NCBI RefSeq assembly: GCF_030408595.1
Contig: NZ_CP047080.1
Coordinates: forward strand, 2,498,866 to 2,562,865
Direction: 5' to 3'
DNA length: 64,000 nt
Origin: Corynebacterium canis
GTDB taxonomy: Bacteria; Actinomycetota; Actinomycetes; Mycobacteriales; Mycobacteriaceae
Shown here piece after piece: positions 35,424 through 46,071 of the stretch. The position numbers were made by a program, and so were the translations under genes. The first letter of the stretch is position 1. Each line of letters opens with the position of its first letter. A model generated the notes under the pieces. The model worked only from the letters and a program-made list of their open reading frames with translations, searched no databases and was not told the origin of the DNA.

Positions 35424-36842
35424 ATGCACTTCCCCTCCTGCTCCCTGCCCGAACTTTTGTTCGCTCGCCAGCTGCCTTCGAAGGTGGCCATGATCGACGA
35501 GGCCCGCGAGGTGACATACGCGCAGCTCGCAACGGAGGTTTCGTACGTGGCGGCGGCGCTAATCGAACGCGGCATCGAACCGGGGGACGTGGTTGCGCTG
35601 CGCCTGCCGAACAGCATCGATTACACCGTGGCGTTTCACGGGGCGCTGACGTGCGGCGCGATCGTCACCCCCGTAGCCACCTACGCCACGGCGGCCGACG
35701 TACAGGCGCAACTCACCCTTACGCACTCCAAACTGATTATCGACCCCGCGACCATCGCCGAACTCCGCAGCTTTCCCCACCGCTGGTCAGGCGCCTATCC
35801 ATCGGCCGAGAGCGTCGCGTGCTTGCCCATGAGTTCGGGGACTACGGGGCTGCCGAAGGCGGTGCAGCTTACGCACGCGAATTTGGTGTCCAACACGGTG
35901 CAATTTTCGAAAGTAGTGCCGGTTGACGCGGGCGATGTCTGCTTGGCGGTGCTGCCGTTTACGCACATCTATGGGCTCACCGCGCTGATGAACACTCCGC
36001 TCCTGCTCGATGCCACGGTAATCGCACAAAGTTTCGCGGTGGATTCGTTTTTGGCGGCCCACGAACGGCACGGCGTGACAGTCACCTTTATCGCCCCGCC
36101 ATTGGCCCGGCTGCTGGCCACGCATCCGGCCGTCGAACACACGAATTTCTCGCGACTACGTACGATTGTCTCTGGGGCAGCGGCGCTGCACCCCGAGGTC
36201 GGCGCGGCTGCGGAGCGCCGCGTGGGCGCAAAGATTTACCAAGGGTATGGGATGAGCGAGGCATCGCCGGTAACCCACATCGCACAACTGCCGGATACGC
36301 CAATAGATTCGATTGGTTCACCGTTGCCCGCGACGGAGGTGCGCTTGGTGGATCCGGTGACCCGGCGCGACGTCGATAAGCACGATGCGCGGGCGGAGGG
36401 CGAGCTTTGGATTCGGGGGCCGCAGGTGATGCTCGGCTATCTGCACAATCCCCAGGCGACAACCGAAAGCATTGTCGAAGGTGGGTGGTTGCGCACGGGC
36501 GACCTCGCGCGGCGCGATGGCGATAATTTTTATATCGTGGACCGCCTCAAGGACCTGATCCTGTCGCACGGCTTTCAGGTGTCCCCGGTGAAGCTGGAGA
36601 AGATCCTGCTGGGTTGCCCCGGCGTGGCGGATTGCGCGGTGGTGCGCGGCTACGCTGCGAACGGGGAGGAACGGCCGGTGGCGGTGGTGGTCGGCACCGC
36701 CAGCGAGCAGGAGATTATGGAATATATGGCCGAACGCGTCAATCGATACGAACGTATACGCGAGGTGCGGTATGTGTCGGAGATCCCCCGCTCGGCCGCC
36801 GGGAAAACGCTGCGGCGCGTGCTCGCCGAGGAGTTCCGCTAG
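35424..36842 (+). CDS. AMP-dependent acyl-CoA synthetase/ligase (4-coumarate-CoA ligase-like)
   Basis: 472 residues, slightly short for the ANL superfamily (about 500-550); the loop before the P-loop is trimmed. The ATP-binding P-loop is MSSGTTGLPKAVQLTH; IYQGYGMSEASPVTHI binds adenine, LRTGDLARRDGDNFYIVDRLKD carries the conserved Asp and hinge, and SAAGKTLRRVL holds the C-terminal catalytic Lys. Substrate is unknown, most likely a carboxylic acid activated to a CoA thioester. It overlaps the convergent YwiC-like gene by four bases and follows dinG directly. Confidence 0.9.
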   Translation: MHFPSCSLPELLFARQLPSKVAMIDEAREVTYAQLATEVSYVAAALIERGIEPGDVVALRLPNSIDYTVAFHGALTCGAIVTPVATYATAADVQAQLTLTHSKLIIDPATIAELRSFPHRWSGAYPSAESVACLPMSSGTTGLPKAVQLTHANLVSNTVQFSKVVPVDAGDVCLAVLPFTHIYGLTALMNTPLLLDATVIAQSFAVDSFLAAHERHGVTVTFIAPPLARLLATHPAVEHTNFSRLRTIVSGAAALHPEVGAAAERRVGAKIYQGYGMSEASPVTHIAQLPDTPIDSIGSPLPATEVRLVDPVTRRDVDKHDARAEGELWIRGPQVMLGYLHNPQATTESIVEGGWLRTGDLARRDGDNFYIVDRLKDLILSHGFQVSPVKLEKILLGCPGVADCAVVRGYAANGEERPVAVVVGTASEQEIMEYMAERVNRYERIREVRYVSEIPRSAAGKTLRRVLAEEFR

Positions 36843-37588
36843 CTGGCAAAAAGCACGGCAAGCAGCGCCACGGTTGCGAACATTTCGCCGATCCCCACGT
36901 CGCGCGGACGCCACTTGCGGCCGTGACCTGCGGAATACGGCATCCACCAGGCGCGGAGCGCAAACAATGCGAAAATCAGTACGCCCCACCACGGCACCAG
37001 CCCCAACCACGCAAGCACGCCCATCGCTATGACGCACGCCACATGGTAAGCGACGGATCCGATAAGCCAATGCCGGTCGCCTTTCTTGCGGATCAGGGTT
37101 TTCACGTAGGGAATCGTGCCGCAGAAATACAGGGCGATGACCAAGGTGGGCACCCACACATCGGCGGCAGATTTCCCGGCGGCGACGGCCGTGACCGGCA
37201 GCATTGCGCTGCTGGCGAGGACGGTGGACAGGCCGGACACGAGGGAGCGGGGGCGGCGTCGATACGCTTCCCACACCGCGACCGCCACGAGCGGCGCGAA
37301 CACGATTGCGAACCACAGCAAGCGGGGAGCAACGAACAAGCTTGCGAGGCTAAATACGGCGGAAATCACGCCATAAGTGGCCAATGCCGGCAGGTAACGC
37401 TTGCGCCGCGGGCCGCGCACTTTCAACAGCAGGGAGAGCGCAAAGAACGCGAAGTAACCGCTCATCCATGCGATAAACAACGGAATGTGCACCCAGGCCG
37501 GATGCCACAGCACGCCAAGCAAGATTGGCACGAGGACCATGACCCAAGCGCCGTGCTGATCGGGCACCCAACCATTGTTTTTCTTCAT
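36839..37588 (-). CDS. YwiC-like membrane protein
   Basis: 249 residues with about seven or eight membrane helices. WVPDQHGAWVMVLVP at the N-terminus is the YwiC-like family signature, followed by YFAFFALSLLLKVRGPRRKRYLPAL and the CGTIPYVKTLIRKK loop. Function is unknown; in other actinobacteria members are seen near nitrate and anaerobic-respiration genes, but nothing here supports that. It stands alone. Confidence 0.88.
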   Translation of the reverse strand: MKKNNGWVPDQHGAWVMVLVPILLGVLWHPAWVHIPLFIAWMSGYFAFFALSLLLKVRGPRRKRYLPALATYGVISAVFSLASLFVAPRLLWFAIVFAPLVAVAVWEAYRRRPRSLVSGLSTVLASSAMLPVTAVAAGKSAADVWVPTLVIALYFCGTIPYVKTLIRKKGDRHWLIGSVAYHVACVIAMGVLAWLGLVPWWGVLIFALFALRAWWMPYSAGHGRKWRPRDVGIGEMFATVALLAVLFAS

Positions 37589-37678
37589 CGTTTAACCACC
37601 GAAAATCCCGTGAATAATGCCTGTCCTAGTGTAACGCCCCGAAAACTGAGTGTCACCTAAGTACCGTTGCGCGGCGGC

Positions 37679-38404
37679 TCAGCGGGCGCCGACCACGGAG
37701 TTTCGGAATGCGAACGTACCTAGCAATACCCCCAACGGCAGCGTCAAAACCATGGCCACGGTGAATATTCCGCCGACCGCCGAAAGCGCGTAACTCACCG
37801 CGATGACCAGCAACGTCGCCGCGGGATTGGCCTTCAGCATGCGTATCGACGCCGCGAACGCACCCACCACCGTTGGCTGGGCCATCGAAAACACGGCCAT
37901 TGGGGCGAAGTAGCAACAACAAAAGACCACGACACCGGGGATGATAAACATCTTCACCCCAATCGCGACGCACACTAGGCACAGGAATCCAACGACGCAA
38001 CCGCGAACGATATCAAAGCAAGTGAAAAAATCACGCCACGTCAGCCGTTTTCCGGCGGCGACACGCGCTGCGTTTCGGTAAATGATCACGCTCCACAGGA
38101 TCACCGCAATGACCGAACAAACGTTCAGGATTCGGAAAACGACAAAGACCGCGAGGTTGACCCGGAAGGCGAAGCTGGGGAGAAGGTACAACAGATCATC
38201 CAAGGCATACCGCCCCGCCACGGCACCATGAAATATCCATGCGAATACATACACCAGCGCTGGGGCGAACACAATGCCTAAGTACACGAGTCCGCTGCGC
38301 AGCCATAAGCCCGGCGCAAGCATAAACGCGCCCCACGCCTGATCCCACGCGCGGCCGAGTTGGGCGGGTGCCCAGCGTGCGTTCTCCAAGTGCAAATCGT
38401 TCAT
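37679..38404 (-). CDS. Membrane protein, paralogue of the next gene upstream
   Basis: 241 residues from ATG 38404 (MNDLHLENARWAPAQLGRAWDQAWGAF), chosen to align with its paralogue. Five or so hydrophobic helices follow, with LTWRDFFTCFDIVRGCVVGFLCL and MLKANPAATLLVIAVSYALS the best-matching segments to the neighbour. The pair resembles actinobacterial membrane proteins that carry a cytosolic amphipathic N-terminal segment. No function is known. The 80-base gap between the paralogues suggests one operon. Confidence 0.82.
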   Translation of the reverse strand: MNDLHLENARWAPAQLGRAWDQAWGAFMLAPGLWLRSGLVYLGIVFAPALVYVFAWIFHGAVAGRYALDDLLYLLPSFAFRVNLAVFVVFRILNVCSVIAVILWSVIIYRNAARVAAGKRLTWRDFFTCFDIVRGCVVGFLCLVCVAIGVKMFIIPGVVVFCCCYFAPMAVFSMAQPTVVGAFAASIRMLKANPAATLLVIAVSYALSAVGGIFTVAMVLTLPLGVLLGTFAFRNSVVGAR

Positions 38405-38487
38405 ACTCAACCCCGTTATACGAAAGCGCCCAAGGCCACGAACACCGTTAACCTCGGACGCATGAGACGAAATCCGTTTCCCCCAGC

Positions 38488-39360
38488 CTATTGCTGCGGC
38501 GGCAACGGCGGGTAGGGAGGCTCCTGCTGCTGCGGCGGGTACGGCGGTTGTTGCCCACCAAAACCAGCGGGACCAGCAGGCCCAGCGGGGCCGCCAAAAC
38601 CAGCGGGGCCAGCGGGGCCACCAGCACCGAAGCCAACCGGGTCACCGAGCACGGAACCACGGAACGCATAGGTGGTAAAGAGCGCGGCCAGCGGGACGGT
38701 AATCACCGCGCCGAACACCACCAATTGCCCCACGGCGGCAATCACCTGGCAGAACAACAGCACCAAGATGGAGGCCAACGGGTTGCGCTTGACCATTTCG
38801 ATGGAGGCTTTAAACACGTTGCCAACGCTCGGCTGCTGGATATTAAAGAACGCGACCTGCGCAAAACCCAAGAATATGGCGACGATGTAACCCGGAATGA
38901 TGCACAAGAGCATGCCGATAAACGTGGCTAGGCCGACCAACAGCCCGATGACGAAGAAGCCGCCAACGCGTTCGAACTTAAAGAAAGAGCCGATCGTGAG
39001 TTCCCCGCCTAGCACGGCGTGCGTGGCGCAGCGGTACACGTTTGCCATCCACAGGATCCCAACGACGAAAAACGCGATCATAATCAGCGCGATAAACACG
39101 AAGAATCCGATGCCGGGGGCCGCCTCCGTGGCGGGCGGCGCGGCGGGATCATAGAGCGAGCCGCTTTCCGGAGAAGTGTTTGCCAAGAAGACCACGCCGA
39201 TGAAGTACACCACCGCCAGCGCGACGAAAATGCACGTGTAAATCAACGAACTTACGATCCAAGGGACCGGACTGCTCGAAAACTTTTTCCAGGTAGCGTC
39301 CCATGTTTTACCAATATCCGCCGGCGCCCAGTGGGCCTGCTCGATCCGCAAATCGTTCAT
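38488..39360 (-). CDS. Membrane protein with Pro/Gly-rich C-terminal tail
   Basis: 290 residues. The N-terminal MNDLRIEQAHWAPADIGKTW matches the paralogue downstream; about five helices follow, including GLLVGLATFIGMLLCIIPGYIVAIFLG. The last 50 residues are low-complexity, GPAGPAGFGGPAG and YPPQQQEPPYPP, encoded by a short-period repeat at about 38560-38640. Such tails in corynebacterial membrane proteins face the cytoplasm and may bind partners. It is upstream of its paralogue on the same strand; function is unknown. Confidence 0.85.
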   Translation of the reverse strand: MNDLRIEQAHWAPADIGKTWDATWKKFSSSPVPWIVSSLIYTCIFVALAVVYFIGVVFLANTSPESGSLYDPAAPPATEAAPGIGFFVFIALIMIAFFVVGILWMANVYRCATHAVLGGELTIGSFFKFERVGGFFVIGLLVGLATFIGMLLCIIPGYIVAIFLGFAQVAFFNIQQPSVGNVFKASIEMVKRNPLASILVLLFCQVIAAVGQLVVFGAVITVPLAALFTTYAFRGSVLGDPVGFGAGGPAGPAGFGGPAGPAGPAGFGGQQPPYPPQQQEPPYPPLPPQQ

Positions 39361-39418
39361 ACTCGGGTCCTTTCGAAGATTGCCACCCGTCCAGCCTACT
39401 CATTCTCCTACGAAATTT

Positions 39419-40132
39419 TTAGTGTAAAGCGATGGCCGTCACAGATCCCGGGGCCACCTCCGTAAAACCGGCGTCGCGCACACACACGGCCCCGGGGAGC
39501 GCCCGCGCTTCGGCGATTTCCGCGCGCCCCACCTCTCGAACCTGTAAGCGATACCCATCTTGGGCCCAGGCAGCCACTTCCTCATACGATAATTGCGCCG
39601 CTAGCAGCATGGATGCGTGCCCCGCCTGAGCCGCAGCCTTACCGACGGTCATACCGAACGCGGCGTCGATAAGCACCTCAGGACGAGCGGCGGGCGGCGC
39701 AGGTGACGGGGGCAGGTCCGTGCCGCTGATCTGCAATTTGCGCACCTCCGGATGCGTATCGACGACCGCGCTGGGCACGCAAGCCCGCGCATTGCCCACC
39801 GTGACACCGGGCACATCTTGCACGCGTTTCCATTGAACATTGCGAGCCCGCCGCGCGACCTTTCGGATTCGCGCGCCATACCAGCTGGTCAAAGCATCAG
39901 CGAAAGCAGGATCCGGGGACAGGCAACAGGCGACGACGGCGCGGGCGGCATCGGCAAGCAATTCGTGGCGCGGGGGCGGATCCTGCCGCGGGATATTCAA
40001 CACGATCGGCATTGACCATACTGTCGAAGGATCGCTCGGATCTTCGCGGTCCGGGCTGACGGCGAGGCAGGTGCGCAGGCGCTCGTAGGCCTGCCTACTG
40101 AGCCAGGGGGACGCGGCGGAAGGATCCGTCAT
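39419..40132 (-). CDS. PTH2-like (peptidyl-tRNA hydrolase II fold) protein
   Basis: 237 residues from ATG 40132 (MTDPSAASPWLSRQAYERL); an ATG at 40147 is also possible. The C-terminal 90 residues, from AAFGMTVGKAAAQAGHASMLLA to AVCVRDAGFTEVAPGSVTAIAL, follow the PTH2 pattern: GK..AQ.AHA in the first helix, then VRDAGxTEVxPGSxT at the end. The first 140 residues are specific to actinobacteria and unrecognised. Release of peptides from tRNA is the family activity; whether it is retained is unknown. The start lies 38 bases inside serB, so expression is coupled to it. Confidence 0.8.
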   Translation of the reverse strand: MTDPSAASPWLSRQAYERLRTCLAVSPDREDPSDPSTVWSMPIVLNIPRQDPPPRHELLADAARAVVACCLSPDPAFADALTSWYGARIRKVARRARNVQWKRVQDVPGVTVGNARACVPSAVVDTHPEVRKLQISGTDLPPSPAPPAARPEVLIDAAFGMTVGKAAAQAGHASMLLAAQLSYEEVAAWAQDGYRLQVREVGRAEIAEARALPGAVCVRDAGFTEVAPGSVTAIALH

Positions 40133-41381
40133 CGAGGTCGGCCTCATCGATCTCGTCCCGGGAGATGCCCAGGATATAAAGCACCTCGTCGAGGAAGGGG
40201 TAGTTCACGGACGCGTCGGCAACCTCGCGCAATGCGGGCTTGGCGTTAAACGCGATGCCCAGGCCCGCGGCGGAGAGCATATCGATGTCATTGGCGCCAT
40301 CCCCGACAGCGACGGTTTGATGCATCTGCAGGCCGGAATCCGCGGCGAACTCCCGCAGGAACTCCGCCTTGGCGGCGCGGTCCACGACCTTGCCAATGAC
40401 GCGGCCGGTGAGCTTTCCGTCCACGATTTCCAGGGTATTGGCGCGGGTATAGTCCAGCTCCAGCTCCTCCGAAAGGCCCTCCAGAACTTGGATAAAGCCG
40501 CCGGACACCACGGCCGTCTTGTAGCCCATGCGTTTTAATGTCCGAATGGTGGTTCGGGCACCCGGGGTGAGTCGGATTTGCTCCGCCACCTCGGCGATCA
40601 CGGAGGCGTCGAGGCCCGCGAGGGTGGCCACGCGCTCCCGCAAGGATTCCTCGAAATCCAGTTCCCCACGCATGGCGCGTTCGGTCACCTGTGCTACCTC
40701 GGCCTCCTTGCCGGCGTGGGCGGCCAGCATCTCGATCACCTCGCCGGTGATCAGGGTGGAATCGCAATCGAAGCAGATCAGGCGCTTGGAGCGGCGCACC
40801 AAACCGGCACGCTCGATGGCGATATCCACGCCGATCTCCTGGGTCAACAACGCCAGCGCCTTGCGCAGGCTCACGCCGCCGCCCGGCTTCGGATCCGCCA
40901 CCGTGACCTTGAGTTCGAGGCCGGTCACCGGGTAGTCCGCGATCCCCCGAATCGTATCAATGTTCGCCCCATAATCCGCCAGGGTCTGGCCGATGCGGGA
41001 GACGTCGGAAGCCGTAACGGGGTTGCCGAGGACGACCACCGCGTGCGTCGATAAGGGGCGAGTAGAACGCAGGTGCGGCACAATCTCGAGCGTGACGCGC
41101 TGCCCGTGGGCCTTCAGCGTATCCTCCAAACCCTGGCGCAGGACATCGGCGTGCTGCGGCCGAATGCCCACCAACGCCGCGAGGCTGAGACGGCCGCGGA
41201 ACTGGGACTGCTCGACGTCCAGCAATTGCACATTATAGGAACTCAGCACACGGAAAAACGCCGCCGAGACGCCTGGACGGTCGGCGCCTGCGACGGTGAT
41301 CACGGCTGGCAAAAAGCCCTCGCTCAAATTGACGGTAATGTCATGCGGGGCGGATTTATCAAAGTCAGACACGATGCTCAT
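40095..41381 (-). CDS. serB: Phosphoserine phosphatase with two ACT domains
   Basis: Last step of serine synthesis, L-phosphoserine to L-serine. 428 residues from ATG 41381 (MSIVSDFDKSAPHD). Two ACT domains (about 12-90 and 95-170; VITVAGADRPGVSAAFF begins the first) likely give feedback control by serine, as in mycobacterial SerB2. The HAD domain holds the nucleophile in CFDCDSTLITGEVIEML, SGGFIQVLEGL as motif II, and VAVGDGANDIDMLSAAGLGIAF as motif III. It is downstream of ctaD with a hairpin between. Confidence 0.96.
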   Translation of the reverse strand: MSIVSDFDKSAPHDITVNLSEGFLPAVITVAGADRPGVSAAFFRVLSSYNVQLLDVEQSQFRGRLSLAALVGIRPQHADVLRQGLEDTLKAHGQRVTLEIVPHLRSTRPLSTHAVVVLGNPVTASDVSRIGQTLADYGANIDTIRGIADYPVTGLELKVTVADPKPGGGVSLRKALALLTQEIGVDIAIERAGLVRRSKRLICFDCDSTLITGEVIEMLAAHAGKEAEVAQVTERAMRGELDFEESLRERVATLAGLDASVIAEVAEQIRLTPGARTTIRTLKRMGYKTAVVSGGFIQVLEGLSEELELDYTRANTLEIVDGKLTGRVIGKVVDRAAKAEFLREFAADSGLQMHQTVAVGDGANDIDMLSAAGLGIAFNAKPALREVADASVNYPFLDEVLYILGISRDEIDEADLDDGSFRRVPLAQ

Positions 41382-41422
41382 TGTCGCACGTACTGGCCCC
41401 AAACACGAAGCGCACACATGCG

Positions 41423-41455
41423 TACACCCCAGCGGAGAAAAACCACTGGGGTGTA
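41423..41455 (-). terminator. Hairpin between ctaD and serB
   Basis: TACACCCCAG (41423-41432) and CTGGGGTGTA (41446-41455) pair perfectly. It lies 40 bases past the ctaD stop; the T-run is weak, so termination may be partial. Confidence 0.6.
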
Positions 41456-41491
41456 AGAGCGCGTAGCCGAAGAAACTAATTCGGTGTCAGA

Positions 41492-43186
41492 TTAATGCCT
41501 ACCGACGTGAGCCTCGGCGCGCATGCGCTCAACCATGTGCGGGTAGTGCAACTCGAACGCGGGACGCTCGGACCGGATGCGAGGCAGCGACACGAAGTTG
41601 TGGCGCGGCGGCGGGCACGAGGTAGCCCACTCCAAGGAGTTGCCGTAGCCCCACGGATCGTCCACGGTAACGACCTCGCCGTAGCGCCAAGACTTGAACA
41701 CGTTCCAGATGAACGGGATCACGGACAGGCCGAGGAAGAAGGACGCAACGGTGGAAACCTGGTTAAGCAGGGTGAAACCATCGGTATCAAGGTAGTCCGC
41801 GTAACGGCGCGGCATACCCATATTGCCCAGCCAGTGCTGCACAAGGAAGGTGCCGTGGAAGCCGATAAAGGTCATCCAGAAGTGGATCTTGCCAAGGCGC
41901 TCGTCGAGCATGCGGCCGGTCATCTTCGGGAACCAGAAGTACACGCCAGAGTAGGAGGCGAACACGATCGTGCCGAACAGGGTGTAGTGGAAGTGCGCCA
42001 CCACGAAGTAGGTGTCAGACACGTGGAAGTCCAGCGGCGGGGAGGCCAGCATAATGCCGGTCAGACCACCGAACAGGAAGGAGATCAGGAAGCCGAAGGC
42101 GAAGATCATCGGGGTTTCCCAGGTGATATGGCCGCGCCACATCGTGCCCACCCAGTTGAAGAACTTCACGCCGGTGGGGACCGAGATCAGGAAGGTCATG
42201 AACGAGAAGAACGGCAACAGAATCGCACCGGTGACGAACATGTGGTGCGCCCACACAGCCATGGACAGGGCCGCGATGGACAAGGTGGCAAACACCAGGC
42301 CGGCGTAGCCGAACATCGGCTTGCGGGAGAAGACCGGGATAACCTCGGACACGATGCCGAAGAACGGCAAGGCGAGGACGTACACCTCGGGGTGTCCGAA
42401 GAACCAGAACAGATGCTGCCACAGGATGGCGCCGCCGTTGGCCGGATCGTAAATGTGGCCGCCCAGCTTGCGGTCATACAGCACGCCGAGCGCGGCCGCG
42501 GTGAGCATGGGGAAAATCAGCAGCGCCAGCAGCGAGGTGACAAAAATGTTCCACGTAAAGATAGGCAGGCGGAACATGGTCATGCCGGGGGCACGCAGGC
42601 ACAAGATCGTGGTGGTCATATTGATCGCGGAAGCGATGGTACCGATACCACCGACGCCGACGCCGAGGATCCACAGGTCAGAACCGACACCCGGGGAGTG
42701 GATGGAATCCGACAACGGGGAGTACATGGTCCAGCCGAAGTCGGCTGCGCCGCCGGGGGTCATAAACCCAGACAGCATCAGGATGCCGCCGACAGTGGTC
42801 AACCAGAAACCAAGTGCATTCAAACGCGGGAAAGCAACGTCAGGCGCGCCGATTTGGAGCGGCATGACGTAGTTAGCAAAGCCCCACACGACCGGGGTGC
42901 CGTACAGCAGCAGCATCACCGTGCCGTGCATGGTAAAGAGCTGATTGAATTGTTCGTTCGAAAAGATCTGCAACCCGGGAGTGAAGAGCTCGGCACGAAT
43001 CAACAGTGCCATAAAGCCACCAAGGAAGAAGAACATAAAGGACATAATGATGTACATAATGCCCAGCGTCTTATGGTCCGTGGTGGTGAGCATCTTCCAG
43101 GCAAGACTCCCCTTCCGGGAGTTGCCCGAAGGCGCAGGCCTTTCAGGTGCGACCTCATGGCCGACCCTAGGCTCTACAGCGGTCAT
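41492..43186 (-). CDS. ctaD: Cytochrome c oxidase subunit I (aa3 type)
   Basis: 564 residues, twelve membrane helices. Catalytic subunit of the terminal oxidase, holding haem a and the haem a3-CuB centre. Ligands are visible: [11 protein letters not shown] (haem a His), [14 protein letters not shown] (CuB His and cross-linked Tyr), [10 protein letters not shown] (two CuB His), and [10 protein letters not shown] (haem a3 and haem a His). ATG 43186 is preceded by AGGAGGA. In corynebacteria ctaD is apart from ctaCFE-qcrCAB, as here. Confidence 0.97.
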   Translation of the reverse strand: MTAVEPRVGHEVAPERPAPSGNSRKGSLAWKMLTTTDHKTLGIMYIIMSFMFFFLGGFMALLIRAELFTPGLQIFSNEQFNQLFTMHGTVMLLLYGTPVVWGFANYVMPLQIGAPDVAFPRLNALGFWLTTVGGILMLSGFMTPGGAADFGWTMYSPLSDSIHSPGVGSDLWILGVGVGGIGTIASAINMTTTILCLRAPGMTMFRLPIFTWNIFVTSLLALLIFPMLTAAALGVLYDRKLGGHIYDPANGGAILWQHLFWFFGHPEVYVLALPFFGIVSEVIPVFSRKPMFGYAGLVFATLSIAALSMAVWAHHMFVTGAILLPFFSFMTFLISVPTGVKFFNWVGTMWRGHITWETPMIFAFGFLISFLFGGLTGIMLASPPLDFHVSDTYFVVAHFHYTLFGTIVFASYSGVYFWFPKMTGRMLDERLGKIHFWMTFIGFHGTFLVQHWLGNMGMPRRYADYLDTDGFTLLNQVSTVASFFLGLSVIPFIWNVFKSWRYGEVVTVDDPWGYGNSLEWATSCPPPRHNFVSLPRIRSERPAFELHYPHMVERMRAEAHVGRH

Positions 43187-43545
43187 ACGTTCCTCCTGAC
43201 TACGCAATGGCCTTGCCCTCACAAGGCCACCAAAGTGTTACGCTGCCTTGATCGTAATGGAAGCGTACGGCGTTTTTCCAGCCCAAAAGGCCAGTCACAG
43301 GGGTTGAGTGTAACGGCTTCACTGTGAATTCCGGTAGCGGTTTTCCGGGAAATATGCGCTATTCACACCTCTGAGCTAAGAGTTCACTAAAAATGTGTGA
43401 TCGGAAACACTTTTCACCCCTCCTTTCCGGGGCTGTTTTCAAGGAAGTCTTATCTTCCCGATCCCCCCATCTCGGGTTGATACTTTAGGATGAGTCGGAA
43501 GTTATCCCGGCCGACTCAAAGCGCAAAGCGACAAAGAATGCGGAA

Positions 43546-43568
43546 AACCCCCACCAATGTGGCGGGGG
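43546..43568 (-). terminator. Terminator of nrdF
   Basis: On the minus strand CCCCCGCCAC-ATTG-GTGGGGG then TTTT, about 60 bases after the nrdF stop. The rest of 43187-43626 holds the ctaD promoter region and a second GAGTCGG / CCGACTC hairpin, with no gene seen. Confidence 0.75.
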
Positions 43569-43626
43569 CCGTTGCACTGGGGGCGGCGGGCAGGCCGCGG
43601 CGTCGAAAAGCGTCTGCCGGAGGGGG

Positions 43627-44676
<1,050 letters not shown>

Positions 44677-44926
44677 CTAGCACTGGGATCGGATCGCCTG
44701 CCATTGCGCACATAACGCCCTGTTTGCACAAAATTCGCATGTTAAATGCGTCACACTTTTATGGGGTTGGGGGTGTGGTGTGCGCAACTTAACCGCACTT
44801 ATATTTGACAGTTTTCACCCTAAATGACCACACCCTTTAGACAAGCCTCAATTTGACGCAACATTGCAACCAAGGACACACTTACGAAAGCAATGCAACC
44901 CTAAAACTGCACTTCACGGGCGTTCT

Positions 44927-44940
44927 TTAGGTGAATTACC
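44927..44940. promoter_or_regulatory. Possible DtxR-like iron box before ftn
   Basis: TTAGGTGAATTACC is an imperfect inverted repeat resembling half of the DtxR consensus and overlaps the expected -35 region of ftn. In C. glutamicum ftn is under DtxR control. The match is partial, so this is only a candidate. Confidence 0.3.
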
Positions 44941-44953
44941 AGTTGCGGGCAGG

Positions 44954-44959
44954 TACGAT
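44954..44959 (+). promoter_or_regulatory. -10 box of ftn (leaderless)
   Basis: TACGAT ends seven bases before ATG 44967. No ribosome site is present, so the transcript probably begins at the start codon, and this is why 44967 is preferred over the ATG at 44958 that overlaps the box. Confidence 0.6.
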
Positions 44960-44966
44960 GACCAGC

Positions 44967-45470
44967 ATGACTATTCCAGCAAAACTCGCAGAAGCTCTGA
45001 ACGCTCAAGTTACCGCCGAACTCGAGGCATCCTTGGTATATACCCAGCTCTCCTACGTGCTCAACGACCTTGGTCTGGTAGGCATGAGCAGCTGGATGAA
45101 GGCTCAAGCTGAAGAAGAGCTCACCCACGCACAAATGTTCGCAGACCACCTGTTGGACCGCGACTTTGTTCCGGCTATCGGGACGATCGAAGCCCCGGCC
45201 CTGTCCGTCAAAACCGCCGAAGATGCGTTCGAAGCTTCCTTGGCTCACGAGCGCAAGATTTCCGGCAAGATTCGCGCGCTGGCGGCGCTCGCCCAAGAAG
45301 AGGGCGACTTTGATTCCCGCCCGCTGCTTGACACCTTCCTTTCCGAGCAGATCGAAGAAGAGGCTACCGTCAAGGAGATCCTCGACCGCCTGCGTTTGGT
45401 CAGCCACGGCCAGGACGGCTCCGGCCTGCTGCGTATCGACGCCGAGTTGAGCTCCCGCGACTCCGACTAA
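44967..45470 (+). CDS. ftn: Ferritin
   Basis: 167-residue iron-storage subunit, four-helix bundle. Ferroxidase ligands: Glu in VTAELEASLVYTQLSY, the E..H pair in QAEEELTHAQMFADHLL, and Glu in LSEQIEEEATVKEIL. It stores Fe(II) as ferric mineral in a 24-subunit shell and limits oxidative damage. Divergent from nrdF, whose manganese cofactor would benefit from low free iron. Followed by a strong terminator. Confidence 0.95.
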   Translation: MTIPAKLAEALNAQVTAELEASLVYTQLSYVLNDLGLVGMSSWMKAQAEEELTHAQMFADHLLDRDFVPAIGTIEAPALSVKTAEDAFEASLAHERKISGKIRALAALAQEEGDFDSRPLLDTFLSEQIEEEATVKEILDRLRLVSHGQDGSGLLRIDAELSSRDSD

Positions 45471-45483
45471 ACGTTGATCCACG

Positions 45484-45513
45484 AAAAGCCCCGCCATTGG
45501 CGCGGGGCTTTTT
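45484..45513 (+). terminator. Terminator of ftn
   Basis: AAAAGCCCCGCC-ATT-GGCGCGGGGCTTTTT, a GC-rich stem with a T-run 14 bases after the stop. Confidence 0.9.
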
Positions 45514-45715
45514 CTATTGCCGTGCATCAAGTTTCTTCGGGAGCGCGGGGTGTGGTGTTGCGGCGAGGATTCGAGGCGAGGCCGGGCGGCCTGGGGGTTC
45601 GGCCACCCGGTGGGCGAGGTCGGGAAGGGACGTTTTCCCACGATCGTCCCCTAGGGGGCCGCTAACGCCCTTCCCAGTGCGGCATGACACCCGAAATTAC
45701 CGAGCCAAATTTAGG

Positions 45716-45870
45716 TAGCGCACTTCACATGAAATTTTTTACACACAAATCGCCGATTCGGTGTAATTTTCATCATCCGGGGCCGCCCAGGGCCGCCGCC
45801 GCGATATTTTTTACACCGATTTCGGGATTTTGATGTAAAAAATATCGGTAGACAACGTTCAACTCGTCTC
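45716..45870 (-). repeat. Family A double-hairpin repeat, copy 4
   Basis: Reverse orientation relative to the 20.6 and 21.5 kb copies. Arms are TTTTTTACACACAAATCG/GGTGTAATTTTC and CGATATTTTTTACACC/GATGTAAAAAATATCG, with the GC-rich spacer GGGGCCGCCCAGGGCC nearly identical to the start of the window. The rest of 45514-46071 shows no gene. Confidence 0.85.
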
Positions 45871-46071
45871 CGAGAATAGGTCGCGGACAACACACCGGCT
45901 CCGAATCAGGTCGCGGGTCAAAATGCAGGGGTACCTGAGGTACCCAAAGCCCAATTCAAGGCCTTAAACGGCAAGAATGCTTTGCGCACAATCTATCACG
46001 CCTCCCAAACAGGCCTTTCCGCACCAGCCCGCGCAACCCAGCAGGCGTCAACGCGCCGCAAACCCAAACAC

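Noticed and set aside
41495..43327. 610-codon plus-strand frame opposite ctaD
   Set aside because: Its text (Gln, His, Gly, Glu) is the mirror of membrane-protein codons; ctaD is certain on the other strand.
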